Positions 1 to 9,580 of a stretch of DNA of 64,000 nucleotides are shown piece after piece. The position numbers and the translations under genes are program-made. Source of the stretch: Fulvia fulva (Eukaryota; Ascomycota; Dothideomycetes; Mycosphaerellales; Mycosphaerellaceae). The notes under the pieces are model-generated. The model saw only the letters and a list, made by a program, of their open reading frames with translations. It did not search any database and had not been told where the DNA came from. The DNA lies in NCBI RefSeq assembly GCF_020509005.1, contig NC_063015.1, positions 3,782,001 through 3,846,000 on the forward strand, given 5' to 3'. Every line of letters begins with the position of its first letter. Position 1 is the stretch's first letter.

Positions 1-755
1 GATGACCGGTGTGAAGAACGCTCCACCGAACAAGCTCAAGTTGCTCAATGCCATTCTCTTACCGCGCTCATGGACGAAGTATAGATCTCCAACACTTGCG
101 TTGACAAGCGCTTCGAAGGGCGCCAGAGCAACACCTTGGAAGAAGCGCGCTGCCATGAGGGAGTTGTAGTTGTGGCCGCTGGCACCACCCCATACTGAGC
201 TGATCACGATCAGGATCGTTCCGCCGATGTATAAATGCCTCTTGCCCCAGATTCGTCCACTTGCAACGAAGATAAAGCCTGCTAGGCCCACGCCGAGGAG
301 ATGATATCCTGTCAGTAAGGCGATATCGGTGAAAGGTTTACGAAAGTAGAGCGTCAATGTCAGAGTGTTGGCAGCGAGAAGAGGCGAGAGTGTCGATGCG
401 ATAAGGGACAGGATGCAAAGGATGCCGCAGATCAAGTCGCGTCGCCATAGTGGCCAGTTCTGGGCAATGCATCAGCATACGTTCATTACACCGTTCATGC
501 CTGTGTTTGGCTTGCATACCAAGGGGTCTTTTGGATCATCGCTGGGCTGTGGCACCAAGATGGTTCCATCCTTGGCTTTCTTGACGTTGTGTCCTCGCGC
601 TGCGCTCGCAAGAGGATCGAGGTCTTCAAGTGTCGCCGTTCCTGCATTGTGCAACGATTAGCGTGCGCTCCACTGTGTCTCCGCTCCGTGTGGGTATTGG
701 TGGTCCTACCAGGGACGTGCGATAACTTGTGGTCGTTCAAGACTCCCAAACCCAT
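1..755 (-). CDS. MFS transporter, N-terminal part (cut by window edge)
   Basis: Three exons on the minus strand: 755-710, 641-520 and 459-1, with introns 709-642 (GTAGGA..TGCAG, branch GCTAATC) and 519-460 (GTATGC..CCCAG). The joined frame is open and gives MGLGVLNDHKLSHVPGTATL at the start. It then runs through an acidic cytosolic tail to DDPKDPLNWPLWRRD, the usual lead-in to helix 1 of fungal major facilitator permeases. At least three hydrophobic segments follow, with the conserved stretch GYHLLGVGLAGFIFVASGR and then RFFQGVALAPFEALV. The rest lies beyond base 1. The substrate cannot be told; similar fungal permeases export drugs or take up small organic molecules at the plasma membrane. 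The ATG at 755 is chosen because the joined N-terminus matches family members I know. Confidence 0.85.
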
Positions 756-2043
756 TGTTTCAATATATGCTCACCACAAACATACGGGAACGAAGGATGC
801 AACGACTGGGCTGCTCTTGGAAGCCGAAGGAACATGAAACATGCGCAGCTGGAAAGTCACTCCACCTGAGTCTGGTCCAGCTGAACGGCAAGATCCCGCC
901 GCCCCAACATGATCGACGCGTAGCACAAGGGTCTCGGCAATCTGCTTGGGAGCGAATCAGAACATCCTGATCTCCAAAGTATGCCGTGTCAACATCCTGG
1001 TACTTCACCTCAACTTCTTGTTGTGACATTACCTGGGTCTTATCATCGCTAGAGCACCTGTGGTCGCTCATGTTACCAGATGCGCTCATCCATCCCCGCT
1101 GGACAACATCACCCCCGTCCATTCTCCTCGGAACCGTGCTATCGAGGCACATCAGGTAGATGCAACGTCAGCAGCCAACGAGTTACAACAGCTCCCTGGT
1201 CGATTGCTATTAGTGTCTCACACCGCAGCATGCCCCTGACATACAGCGTCTGTCCGCAGCGGAAGGTTATCTTTTTGGTGCTTTTAGTGCCCGTACCAGG
1301 ATTTCGCGAATGTGATTTGCTGCAATCCCTGCTTCCGCCTGCTATGGTTAAACAAAATAACCTTCCGCTGCGACAAGACGCTGTATGTCTCGTGGCAATG
1401 CCGGCATCACTGGCGTATGCCAAAAGTTTGAATGATCTTTTGTGCTGGTTGTCTTCGATTTGTGCAGCAGGTGTGATCTTGGCCTTGCGCAGTGGCGGTT
1501 TGGCTGTCTGGCTGGGAATACATTGAGGACTGGCACGTGACTGGCAAGATGAGCTTCCGGATGCTGATCCTCGAAGCATGTAAAAACTTTCAGTCGCGCA
1601 TGATGCCACCGTATGGCTTGGTAGCTTGAAGTCGTTCCAGTATTGATGCTCTCTACGAAAACGATGGAAACTTCAAAATAGCTAGTGAGGTATGTGCAGA
1701 GCAGATGTGAGTGCGAGGGAGTCGTTTCTCAGGTTTACACGTTCCCCCAACGAGACCATGTGTACGTGTCGGACTGGTCAAGTAAGTGGAAGATCAGCGG
1801 CAAGGCCGGGGCAAATCTGGCACGGACTGGAGACATTACCTCAACGAACACTCTGTCTTCTGCCTCGTGTACTGCAGCTTCGATCGGAACGGCCAGAGCA
1901 ATGCGACTTGATGAACGGGAGTAGTAGCAACTCTGTCACTTGTTGTAGAGCCATGTCCATCAGCTGGAACGTTCCGGCGCCACTGAGCGGTAGCCATACT
2001 CTGGGTTTGGTCAGAACATACGACCTGTTGGCATTTGCTAGAC
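756..2043. other. Intergenic region upstream of the MFS gene
   Basis: About 1.3 kb between the MFS start and the stop of the F-box-like gene. Several frames stay open for 130-156 codons on either strand, but none has a recognisable protein motif, a convincing start context or a splice structure. It probably holds the MFS promoter and the 3' end of the neighbouring transcript. I see no RNA gene or repeat here. Confidence 0.5.
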
Positions 2044-2970
2044 CTACTCACTCTTCACGATGGTCTGCCAGGTGTGATCTTGGATCGGCAAGGGCAATTT
2101 CACGTGCCTGACGTCCTTGCCGGTAGTGACTTCAGTCCACTTCATCCAGCCTTTCGGATAGACATAGGTCGGCCTACGCTGTCCCGTCGGCCACAGGACT
2201 GCGTTGAAGAGATTGTGTAGTCGAAAGTATTCGGTTGGGTGGCTGCGATACTCTATCTCGAAGTACTGACTCACGTAGTCCCAGATAGCCTGTGGGTGAT
2301 GGGCTTCTTTGATGGACGGCTGGCATATTAGCATCCGCTTCCAGCTAGCCCCTACCCGCTGCAAGATCGACCACTCCTCGCTGCCAATCTTTGACTTTTG
2401 GCGTTCGCAGATCAGGTCAAGGAACGGATTGTTGAAGACGAGCGAAGCAAAGCCATTGTATTTGTTTGCAGACCAGAATCCGTTCTTGCCGTTGTCGATG
2501 TACAGCACGAGAGGACCAGGGAGTGGCCGTAGGAACAGCGCTTGCTGCAGGCGCTCCGACTTCTCGATGATAGTGAGCCATCGCTTGCTGACGCGCATGG
2601 CATTGACCAGCAGATCTCGGGGAGGTACCAGCAAGAGCATAGCCTCCATGATTTTATTGTACTCAATGTCCTGACCTGAAATCGAAACATTCGCAGCAGG
2701 TCTCGCATGGTTCTGCTTCTTTTTTCTTCCTCTCGTCATGGTTTGAGCCTGGCCGTAAAGCAACTCGTGCTGCAGAGCCTCAAGAGTGCGTTTTGCGTGA
2801 GCCGGGAACGGGTTTCCTTTCCTTTTGCATCTTCTGCGCATCTTCTTGAGTCGACGGACAGTGCGGCGCAGCTTGCGTTCATGCCGCGCCTTGATGTGCA
2901 TTGCCGCTGCATGATCTGTTGTCGTGTGTTCCGAAGGCATGGTAGGCGAGCAGCTGCGTGCTATATCCAT
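2044..2970 (-). CDS. F-box-like protein, 308 aa
   Basis: Single exon with ATG at 2970. The N-terminal 95 residues are very basic (KLRRTVRRLKKMRRRCKRKG, then RGRKKKQNH), which could be a nuclear localisation signal. Near residues 105-145 comes an F-box-like block, NKIMEAMLLLVPPRDLLVNA followed by RVSKRWLTIIEKSERLQQAL. This is the pattern of the large Dothideomycete family in which a degenerate F-box is followed by a tail rich in Trp and Tyr. If a true F-box, it would bind Skp1 and deliver a substrate to an SCF ubiquitin ligase. The substrate is unknown and no leucine-rich or WD repeats are visible. It stands alone, convergent with nothing recognisable. Confidence 0.8.
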   Translation of the reverse strand: MDIARSCSPTMPSEHTTTDHAAAMHIKARHERKLRRTVRRLKKMRRRCKRKGNPFPAHAKRTLEALQHELLYGQAQTMTRGRKKKQNHARPAANVSISGQDIEYNKIMEAMLLLVPPRDLLVNAMRVSKRWLTIIEKSERLQQALFLRPLPGPLVLYIDNGKNGFWSANKYNGFASLVFNNPFLDLICERQKSKIGSEEWSILQRVGASWKRMLICQPSIKEAHHPQAIWDYVSQYFEIEYRSHPTEYFRLHNLFNAVLWPTGQRRPTYVYPKGWMKWTEVTTGKDVRHVKLPLPIQDHTWQTIVKSE

Positions 2971-3438
2971 GGTGCGTTCAGTCTGACGCGTCTGGTGTCA
3001 AAATGAAGTGCAGCAGTTCATGCCTTCCCATCGTGAAAGTCATAGCAACAACCCTGTCCCGTCTGCGCAAGCCAGCGAACTCTCCTGTCTCGACTTCACT
3101 TCATGCTCAGCAGCGGCACCCCGCCACACGTCTCTTTCGCCTTCGTAGACACGCGCTCCTCTATAGTACGATGCCGTTCAACTTCTGTAGCCTCCTTCGC
3201 ACATTCTCTCGCAGCTTCAGCTGAGCCAAGCTATTCAATCGCCTCATCGTCCACTGTCGTCGACAGACGATGCCACTGCACATACTACACCATACCACCA
3301 GACTCGACGGCTGAGACGCTGGCTGAAGCTCCATAGTCCACCTTGCTGTGGCTTGTTCGGTCCTTACCGGGGTTCTGAGCATCAGGCAGCTCGTCCCCAG
3401 TGATGATGGCCAGCTGGAACGTTGAAATTGCTCGTCCA
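2971..3438. other. Intergenic region, no clear gene
   Basis: About 470 bases between the F-box-like gene and the doubtful small ORF. A 92-codon minus-strand frame (3439-3161) starts with ATG but has no recognisable motif and could equally be 3' untranslated sequence. Probably the promoter of the F-box-like gene. Confidence 0.4.
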
Positions 3439-3874
3439 TTACGCCTTCAGCCCCATCACCGCTTCGTATGGCTCTGTGGTGACAACGACTCTAGAGTTGC
3501 GCTTGTCGTACTGGATGGCCTGGAAGCTACTGTCGTAGCTGGTAGGTGAGGTCGAACAGGTAGTAGAGGTTGGGCCGTGAATGCCATTGGTCATTGTGGT
3601 GCCGCACTGGAAGCCTGGGAACACTGTGTTAGTGTACTTCAGGTAGATAGCAGAGCAGCGCACGTGAGGTGCCGTCGAGAGTGTTTTGCTGCATGTAGAG
3701 GTCACAGAGCGGTGACGCAGATCTCGTCCCAAGGCGACAGCGATGTACCACCTCGTTTACCATCGAGCTACGCATTTTCAACGGTTCGGATGTAGACTGG
3801 GTCTGTAAGCTGCCCCGCCGTTGTGCAGAAGTGATAAAGTAAGCGATCATACCGAAATGGAACGTTTTGAACAT
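3439..3874 (-). CDS. Doubtful small gene, possible two-exon ORF
   Basis: Two overlapping minus-strand frames may be one small gene. The first opens at ATG 3874 (MFKTFHFGMIAYFITSAQRR). The second ends at 3439 and contains FQCGTTMTNGIHGPTSTTCS and a tail ending EPYEAVMGLKA. A 3' splice site with a branch-like CTAAC precedes GCTTCCAGTGCGGC. A 49-nt intron starting at GTGCGCTG would join the frames in phase (DGTSR to FQCGTT). I do not recognise the product. The cysteine-bearing, Ser/Thr-rich second part would fit a small secreted protein, but the first exon is not a convincing signal peptide. It could also be non-coding. Confidence 0.3.
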
Positions 3875-3978
3875 TGGAAACAGCTCTTACTATGTACAAA
3901 CGCCTTGCCGACTGTGGTCTTTTCCGTCGCCTGTTGTGCTAGCGCCACTACTAAGACATCCCAAGTTGCTGCAACAAT

Positions 3979-4926
3979 CTATGCAAAAGCCATGCTCTTC
4001 TTAATCTCTGCAATTGCAAGTGCAGGGTTGAGACCCTTCGGGCACGTCCTGCTGCAGTTCAGGATCGTGTGGCATCGGTAAAGGCTCATGCTGTTGTTCA
4101 AAGCGTCCTTGCGCTGGAGGGTCTTCTCGTCACGCGAATCGGCGATCCATCGGTACGACTGCAGCAGGACGGCTGGACCAAGGTACTCCTCGCTGTTCCA
4201 CCAGTATGAAGGGCAAGATGTGCTGCAGCATGCGCAGAGAATGCACTCGTACAGACCGTCGAGCTTGCGTCTGTCCTCCTTTGACTGGCGGACCTCCTTG
4301 CCATCTGCTGGTGCTGTATCCCTCTGCAGGTATGGCTTGATCGACTTGTATTGCTTGTAGAATTGTGTAAGATCGGGCACGAGGTCCTTGACGACGTATG
4401 TGTGCGGTAGTGGGTAGATCCTCGACTCTGTTTTGGTATCTGTGGGAATACGGCCTGATAGAATGTGAGTGGGTGGCGTCGAAATATGCAAACAAAGGTG
4501 TCTCTACTCACATAAACATGCCAATGTGTTCACACCATCGATGTTCATCGCACAGCTGCCGCAGATACCCTCTCTGCAACTCCTTCGGAATGTCAAGGTT
4601 GGGTCCACCTCGTTCTTGATCCTGATCAGCGCGTCCAGCATCATTGGTCCGGTCTTGTTCAGGTCCAGTGTGTACGACTGCATCTTTGGCTTGCTCGCGG
4701 GCTCATCTGGGTTCCATCTGTAGATCTGGAATGTCTTGATGCGCGAGTTCTCGTCTGCCTTGGGCTCGTGTGCAGTGCCGGTCTTGTTTGCTGGTATGGG
4801 TGGTCGGGAAGCCGAGGTGGCCTCTGCTACGGCGGAAATGGGCTCCTTGGTGTGCTCAATTGTGGTGGCCATGCCTCGTCGGAAGACCTGAGGCGCAAAG
4901 CGCCGTGTTGCAAGTCTCAATGCCAT
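3979..4926 (-). CDS. sdhB: Succinate dehydrogenase iron-sulfur subunit (complex II), 296 aa
   Basis: Two exons, 4926-4512 and 4454-3979, with a 57-nt intron (4511-4455, GTGAGT..ATCAG) that joins LACL to CRIPTDT. The product carries electrons from the FAD subunit to ubiquinone in the mitochondrial inner membrane. The arginine-rich N-terminus ([18 protein letters not shown]) is a typical matrix-targeting presequence. All cluster ligands are present: [13 protein letters not shown] and LAC for [2Fe-2S], and [12 protein letters not shown] with [14 protein letters not shown] for the [4Fe-4S] and [3Fe-4S] centres. Counting from the ATG, the quinone-site and SDHI-fungicide residues are P220, N225, H267, T268 and I269, all in the sensitive (wild-type) state. 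It is divergent from the HAD gene, sharing about 550 bp of upstream sequence. Confidence 0.97.
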
Positions 4927-5480
4927 GCTGTGATGTGGTATGTGCGTCTGGAGACTGGTGTGTAGAGGGGCGACTGGGTGTGTGTATATGGAGGAAGGAA
5001 GTCGAAGATGTCACTCCCTCGCCTCGCTCACGTTTCTGTCGGCTATGGAAGTAGCCAATCAGCTGAGCTTTTATTACACTGCATTATTTCCCTGTTGTTT
5101 CCGCCTCGGCTGATACCGCGGCTTTCAATTCTCGTCGAAAATCTTCTTCCGCCGAACTTCCACAGTAACACAATCCAACACCGCGACCATCAGCGACTCC
5201 AGGCTACACACGGCGTTGTTCCATCACCAGCAACATGTGTTCATAAGAGAGCAGGTCCAATGTGCCACGCGATGGACAGATCTCGAAACCGAAACTCAAT
5301 CTGAGTGGCGGCAGCTTGCACTTTCCTCGGCGAGGTACTTCTCTACCTGCATGTGACCCTTCGCTGCTTCCTGTTGCGGCAAATCTCAACCTCTGCTGGT
5401 CTGCGGCAAGTCTAGACCTGGCGAGCACACAACATATCCTGTGGCAAGCACGAGTGACCAACGGCTGCTGCTATAACTTC
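4927..5480. other. Shared upstream region of sdhB and the HAD phosphatase gene
   Basis: A 554-bp divergent intergenic region. It contains the 5' ends of both transcripts. The frame of the HAD gene stays open back to 5262, but the only codon there that could start it is GTG, so this part is more likely leader sequence. No clear TATA box is seen. Confidence 0.5.
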
Positions 5481-6557
5481 ATGAAGCAGATCATCAACAC
5501 CATCATCCGGCTCAGCTTAGTCAACCAAAGAACACTCTTCCGGCCTCAGATCGTCCTGAAGCCTTTGAGGGCCGGCCGCGACCTGACGACAATGGCCGCT
5601 GGAACTCTCAGGCGTCCTATACACCTCATCTTGGACTATGATGGCACGCTCACAGTCAAGGACACTATGGCGGTCCTGGGCAACCTTCCAAAGCAGCCAC
5701 GCCTGACTTGGAAGGAGATCGAGGAAGCATACCTGAAAGACTACCAGAGCTACAAGATGGACCACTTCGGCTGGATCCATTACAATGATAAAGAGTACAG
5801 CGAGTGGCTTTCGCGTCGTAAGGAGGTCGAGCAAAAGAGTGCCAAGCGCGTTCAAGACGCATGCTTCTTTCGAGGCGTCAAACAAGCAGACGTGGAGCAA
5901 AGTATCATTGACTCGCTGCATAATGGCGACTTGCAGTTTCGCTCTGGCTGGCTCGACTTGTTCGCTCTCTTCCTTGCAGACTATGACCCTGCCACTGGTA
6001 TGTCAGATGGAAGCAAGATCAGCATCCTCAGTGTCAACTGGAGTGAGACTGCCATTCGTCGTTCACTGTGGGAAGCAGCACGCCAAAGTGATCATCCACA
6101 AAAAGATATCATCTGCTTGTACGTCAACGACATGGAGATTAGAGCCAACGAGATCGAAGGCCTAGCATCACCCAATGGTTCTTCTGGTCGAGTGTGCCGC
6201 CCTCTGCCATCATCCGACATTCGCACAAGTGGCGACAAGCTCGTGCACTTGAATCAGATGCGGAGTGACCAAGCTACGCAACCTCAGCACAACAACGGCT
6301 CGATCATCTACGTGGGCGACTCATCTACCGACTTTGAGAGCTTGTGTGCAGCTGACCTGGGGATCTGGCTGTACGACGTGGACGAATCTGAATACAAGGA
6401 CACGTTTGTGGAAGTATTCAAGCCCTTGCAAATGATCCCGCCCGTGCCAATCCGCGAGGTGACAAAAGTGGCTTCGAGGGACGAGCCAACATGGACTCTG
6501 TTGCTGGCTTGGGATCGAGACTTTTATGGCGTGGTCAAGCTTTTCTCCGATGCCTGA
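5481..6557 (+). CDS. HAD-superfamily phosphatase, about 358 aa
   Basis: Single exon. The frame is open from 5262, but the first in-frame ATG is 5481 (MKQIINTIIRLSLVNQ). A second ATG at 5592 (TTMAAGTL) sits in a better context, so the protein could be 321 aa. The stretch between them is basic and hydrophobic and could be a mitochondrial presequence. HAD motif I is LDYDGTLT (nucleophile Asp), motif II is ILSVNWS, and motif IV is YVGDSSTDFE with its two acidic Mg2+ ligands. The cap region lies between them. Related fungal proteins are grouped with phosphoserine-phosphatase-like hydrolases; the physiological substrate cannot be read from the sequence. It is divergent from sdhB. Confidence 0.88.
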   Translation: MKQIINTIIRLSLVNQRTLFRPQIVLKPLRAGRDLTTMAAGTLRRPIHLILDYDGTLTVKDTMAVLGNLPKQPRLTWKEIEEAYLKDYQSYKMDHFGWIHYNDKEYSEWLSRRKEVEQKSAKRVQDACFFRGVKQADVEQSIIDSLHNGDLQFRSGWLDLFALFLADYDPATGMSDGSKISILSVNWSETAIRRSLWEAARQSDHPQKDIICLYVNDMEIRANEIEGLASPNGSSGRVCRPLPSSDIRTSGDKLVHLNQMRSDQATQPQHNNGSIIYVGDSSTDFESLCAADLGIWLYDVDESEYKDTFVEVFKPLQMIPPVPIREVTKVASRDEPTWTLLLAWDRDFYGVVKLFSDA

Positions 6558-6951
6558 GCATTGCTGGTGATCCACTGCAACATGAGGCTTGCATGAAGCA
6601 CGAGCACTCAGTCAAGAGCGCTGACACCGGGTGCACCATGCAACGACTCATCTGTCAAAGTAAGTCTATCGTCCTCCGCCCCCCCCTACCCTCTGCATGA
6701 TGAACACACCATACGTTACACCCAGCTCACTCAGATGCTACGGCACGTGCTGTGAACGCGTAAGCAAAGCCCTGATCAACAACTTACACACCTCACACCA
6801 CCTTTCAAGACCGCCACATGCCCATACTGACTTGAAGCAAAGACAGGTCACTTCAGGGAATGGATGATTGTAGGTGAAGATTCCATTGCTTCGCTTGCCC
6901 AAAGTTCTACGCTAACGACTCTCCATCGAGCGCCACAGCATACCCGCCCAA
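6558..6951. other. Intergenic region between convergent genes
   Basis: About 390 bases between the stop codons of the HAD gene (+) and an F-box-like gene (-). It contains only a short C-run (around 6680) and no open frame of note. Probably overlapping 3' untranslated regions. Confidence 0.5.
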
Positions 6952-7938
6952 TCATGCCGCCACCGCGACCGGTGCGATCTCCTGATCTCTACTTGGGGGA
7001 GACTTTCCGATGGTCAACATCGTTGCTTTCAACGACTTCATCCAAGTCTTGTAATCCTCTGCTTCTTGCCAATAGCCGCGGAGCTGCAAGATCTTTGGCA
7101 GCACCGAAAACACTGTCCGGAGGGTCATCGCGTGAGGCTGTAGCTCATCCTGGACGATCCGAAGGTCATTGCAGAATTGTCCGATCCCATCTCTCCCGCC
7201 AGTCCATCGCGCCACACCTCTTGGGTCGTTACGAGCCATCATCCGAATCTGGACGTAGGCGGCAAGTTTGAGGGCTTCCTTCATCACAGCAATGTCTTCT
7301 GTCGCGCTTGTCGCCAGGAATCGTTGCAGTCGTGGACGAGCGACAACCGCGTTGATCCATGTTGCCTTTTCCAAGAAGCTCGTACAGATATGAGACGTGC
7401 CTCTTGTGGGTCGCAGGCCCGATGTGTTCTTCGTAGTGACGCCCGTCAATCGCAGGGACCGTAAGTTCGGCAACTTCGGCAGCACGCTCTGCAAGTACGT
7501 CTCCCAGGCAGTCCGAACACCTCCCTCGACTGGCAACGGACACGATATCGATGTGATCCACAATCTCTTGAAGCTTTCCATTCTCGCAATTTCGACAGAG
7601 TACAAGAATGCTGACATTTGAGCACCGGGCATGTTTAGTCGTGATGGACAACCGCCGCAGCTCAGAGTCGCCGTGCGGAGGAATGGACGTAGGGCTGCAG
7701 CGTACCATGCCCCTGAGATCGTGAGTCTGGGATGTCCGACCTGCTGCCAGGGCAAGACTACTCTATAATCGACCAGGTCGTAAAGGCTGTAGATATCGTC
7801 TATGGTGAAGGTGTACTCGAAAATGCGTTCGAGGATCTCTGCCGGTAGGTCGAGGAGGTTGATGCTTGCTCTTATAGCTGGAACGATGGTCGTATCTGGC
7901 TCTGTCAATGGTGTTAGGCCATCGCTAGGGTGCGACAT
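6952..7938 (-). CDS. F-box-domain protein, 328 aa
   Basis: Single exon with ATG at 7938. Residues about 26-60 read INLLDLPAEILERIFEYTF followed by TIDDIYSLYDLV, a good match to the F-box start (LP.EIL..I). The remainder has the look of a leucine-rich but irregular substrate-binding tail (SVLPKLPNLRSLRLTG), as in many fungal F-box proteins. The likely role is as a substrate adaptor of an SCF ubiquitin ligase; the target is unknown. It is unrelated in sequence to the other F-box-like gene at 2044-2970. Confidence 0.82.
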   Translation of the reverse strand: MSHPSDGLTPLTEPDTTIVPAIRASINLLDLPAEILERIFEYTFTIDDIYSLYDLVDYRVVLPWQQVGHPRLTISGAWYAAALRPFLRTATLSCGGCPSRLNMPGAQMSAFLYSVEIARMESFKRLWITSISCPLPVEGGVRTAWETYLQSVLPKLPNLRSLRLTGVTTKNTSGLRPTRGTSHICTSFLEKATWINAVVARPRLQRFLATSATEDIAVMKEALKLAAYVQIRMMARNDPRGVARWTGGRDGIGQFCNDLRIVQDELQPHAMTLRTVFSVLPKILQLRGYWQEAEDYKTWMKSLKATMLTIGKSPPSRDQEIAPVAVAA

Positions 7939-8319
7939 TATTACGTGGAACTTCAGAGATGAAGGGCCAGCGGACGTGGTGAATATAACGCCATTTTCGA
8001 CAATGGTGCCAAGGGTCAGGTATACTTCCAGATGAATACGACACGGAACAGACCACTGTGGACCGTCGACTTAGCCTAGCTGCAGCGTGCGCAACAGAGA
8101 GGCTGTTTGGTGTCTCTGTCCGCTCCAGACGCAAGAACTCACTTCACTGACGCATGCTGAGACAAGGATTCTGAAATATCTGCTTGTATGCAGTTCAAGT
8201 GAGACAATCAGTAGAGCAAGCAGGAGGTGACTCACTTCAAGCACGTGGATCTATGTCGACTGGTTGCGCTTATTTAGCTCGTAAGCACTTCTCTTGCAAG
8301 CATAGGCACTCGCAACAGG
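7939..8319. other. Intergenic region between divergent genes
   Basis: About 380 bases upstream of both the minus-strand F-box gene and the plus-strand coiled-coil gene. No motif or ORF that I can support. Confidence 0.45.
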
Positions 8320-8910
8320 ATGTCTTCCACCAAGATAGACCCGAGACTCACCAACGTCACCACCATGAATTGGCTGACTATGAAGAGTTGGCTAGACGGC
8401 AAGATTGACAATCTAGACGTCAAAGTCTCACATGTCAGGGTAAACATCGCTTCGGCTCATCTTGCAGCTGACTATATCTTTGAGCGGCTGAAGACGATAG
8501 AGCTTGAGCTGGACAAATCAACGGAGGAAGCAGACGACAAAGGTATCTACATCCACGATGCCTTGCAAGGAATGCAAAACGACGTCAAGCATTTGGATCC
8601 GGATGAACTCATTCTGCTGGAAGACTGGGAAGCTGGAGAGTATGTCACAACGCCGCTGGAACAGATTCGAGCTATGCAAAAGGTGAAGATCGAGATCGAC
8701 CGGAGAATCAAGGACGCAGTGGACCAGAAGGCAAAAGCGGAGAAGGCGGAAGCTGAAAAGGCAGAGGCGGAGAAGGCAGAAGCCGAGATGGCACAGAAAG
8801 AGGTAGGGAAAAGTTCAAATACGGAGAGATCAGAAGTAGGGGCAGAGGAGAGTCCAGAGACAGACAAAGCGAAGAAGAGGTCGAGGACCAGGCGACGCAG
8901 GAACCCTTGA
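8320..8910 (+). CDS. Hypothetical coiled-coil protein with KAEAE repeats, 196 aa
   Basis: Single exon starting at ATG 8320 (MSSTKIDPRLTNV). The middle is charged and helical, with heptad-like spacing (IFERLKTIELELDKSTEEA). It is followed by a near-perfect run of the unit KAEAE (residues about 140-158), encoded by a short DNA repeat around 8731-8790. The C-terminus is a basic cluster ending KKRSRTRRRRNP, which would serve as a nuclear signal or nucleic-acid contact. I do not recognise a family. The repeat and low complexity make distant matches unreliable. It sits alone between an F-box gene and a broken ORF. Confidence 0.7.
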   Translation: MSSTKIDPRLTNVTTMNWLTMKSWLDGKIDNLDVKVSHVRVNIASAHLAADYIFERLKTIELELDKSTEEADDKGIYIHDALQGMQNDVKHLDPDELILLEDWEAGEYVTTPLEQIRAMQKVKIEIDRRIKDAVDQKAKAEKAEAEKAEAEKAEAEMAQKEVGKSSNTERSEVGAEESPETDKAKKRSRTRRRRNP

Positions 8911-9111
8911 CTGGACGACAATGAGATACGGCTTGTCCTGTTGCCATGGACCTTGAAGGCTTCTCGAAGCACTCAGTATCCGCCGCGGTGGTCTACGCCC
9001 GCCTTTAGAGTACCATATTCACGGTGCTGCTTAACTACGTACGTACTTCGACCTATACTGTAAACGTCAGGTATACGTACATTCGATACTACCCGTGAAA
9101 CTTCCACTCAC

Positions 9112-9580
9112 CTAAGTCCAGCCCGCATGAGCTTTCCACCTTAAGCTGACTCGCAAAGATCTCGTAATCATACGAATCTTGTCCAACTCTGTGGCAACTA
9201 TGAGGAGCACAGACATTGCCTCGTCTGACGATGGCTCATCACGATACACGTCGAACTTGATATTGTTCAGCATGATGTGCAAAGACTTCTGTGCGGTGCG
9301 GTATGGCAGTCCATGACGCTTGCAATCATCACATGTTGACTGCAACTCTTTAAGTAGATCAGCACGCTGCTCACATGCGTCTGATATACAAGTGGCCTCT
9401 GTGAAACTCGTACTTCCATTTCTCCTTGTCCTGCGACTCCTGCCCCGGCAGGGCAAAGCGGCGTAACAGTCGAAGGTCATCCTCGTACAAGACTTTCCGA
9501 AGCCACCGCCTGAGGATTGTCATATAGGGAGGTGCTTTGTGCTGTGGCGGTATGTCCTTACTCGTGGGTGGTTTGACCAT
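9112..9580 (-). pseudogene. Broken or mis-spliced hypothetical gene
   Basis: Two minus-strand frames look coding and overlap near 9371-9420. One starts at ATG 9580 (MVKPPTSKDIPPQHKAPPYM) and runs to a basic stretch ending DKEKWKYEFHR. The other, in a different frame, continues EATCISDACEQRADLLKELQ and runs to a stop at 9112. No intron of normal length with GT..AG ends fits the join; candidate GT..AG pairs are 25 nt or shorter. Either a small indel has broken the gene or the sequence has an error. The product is not recognised. A GTGAGT directly after the final stop leaves open a further exon. Confidence 0.35.

Noticed and set aside
760..1609. Open frames of 130-156 codons on both strands upstream of the MFS gene
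   Set aside because: No recognisable motif, overlapping on both strands, no splice logic; consistent with chance in GC-balanced intergenic DNA.
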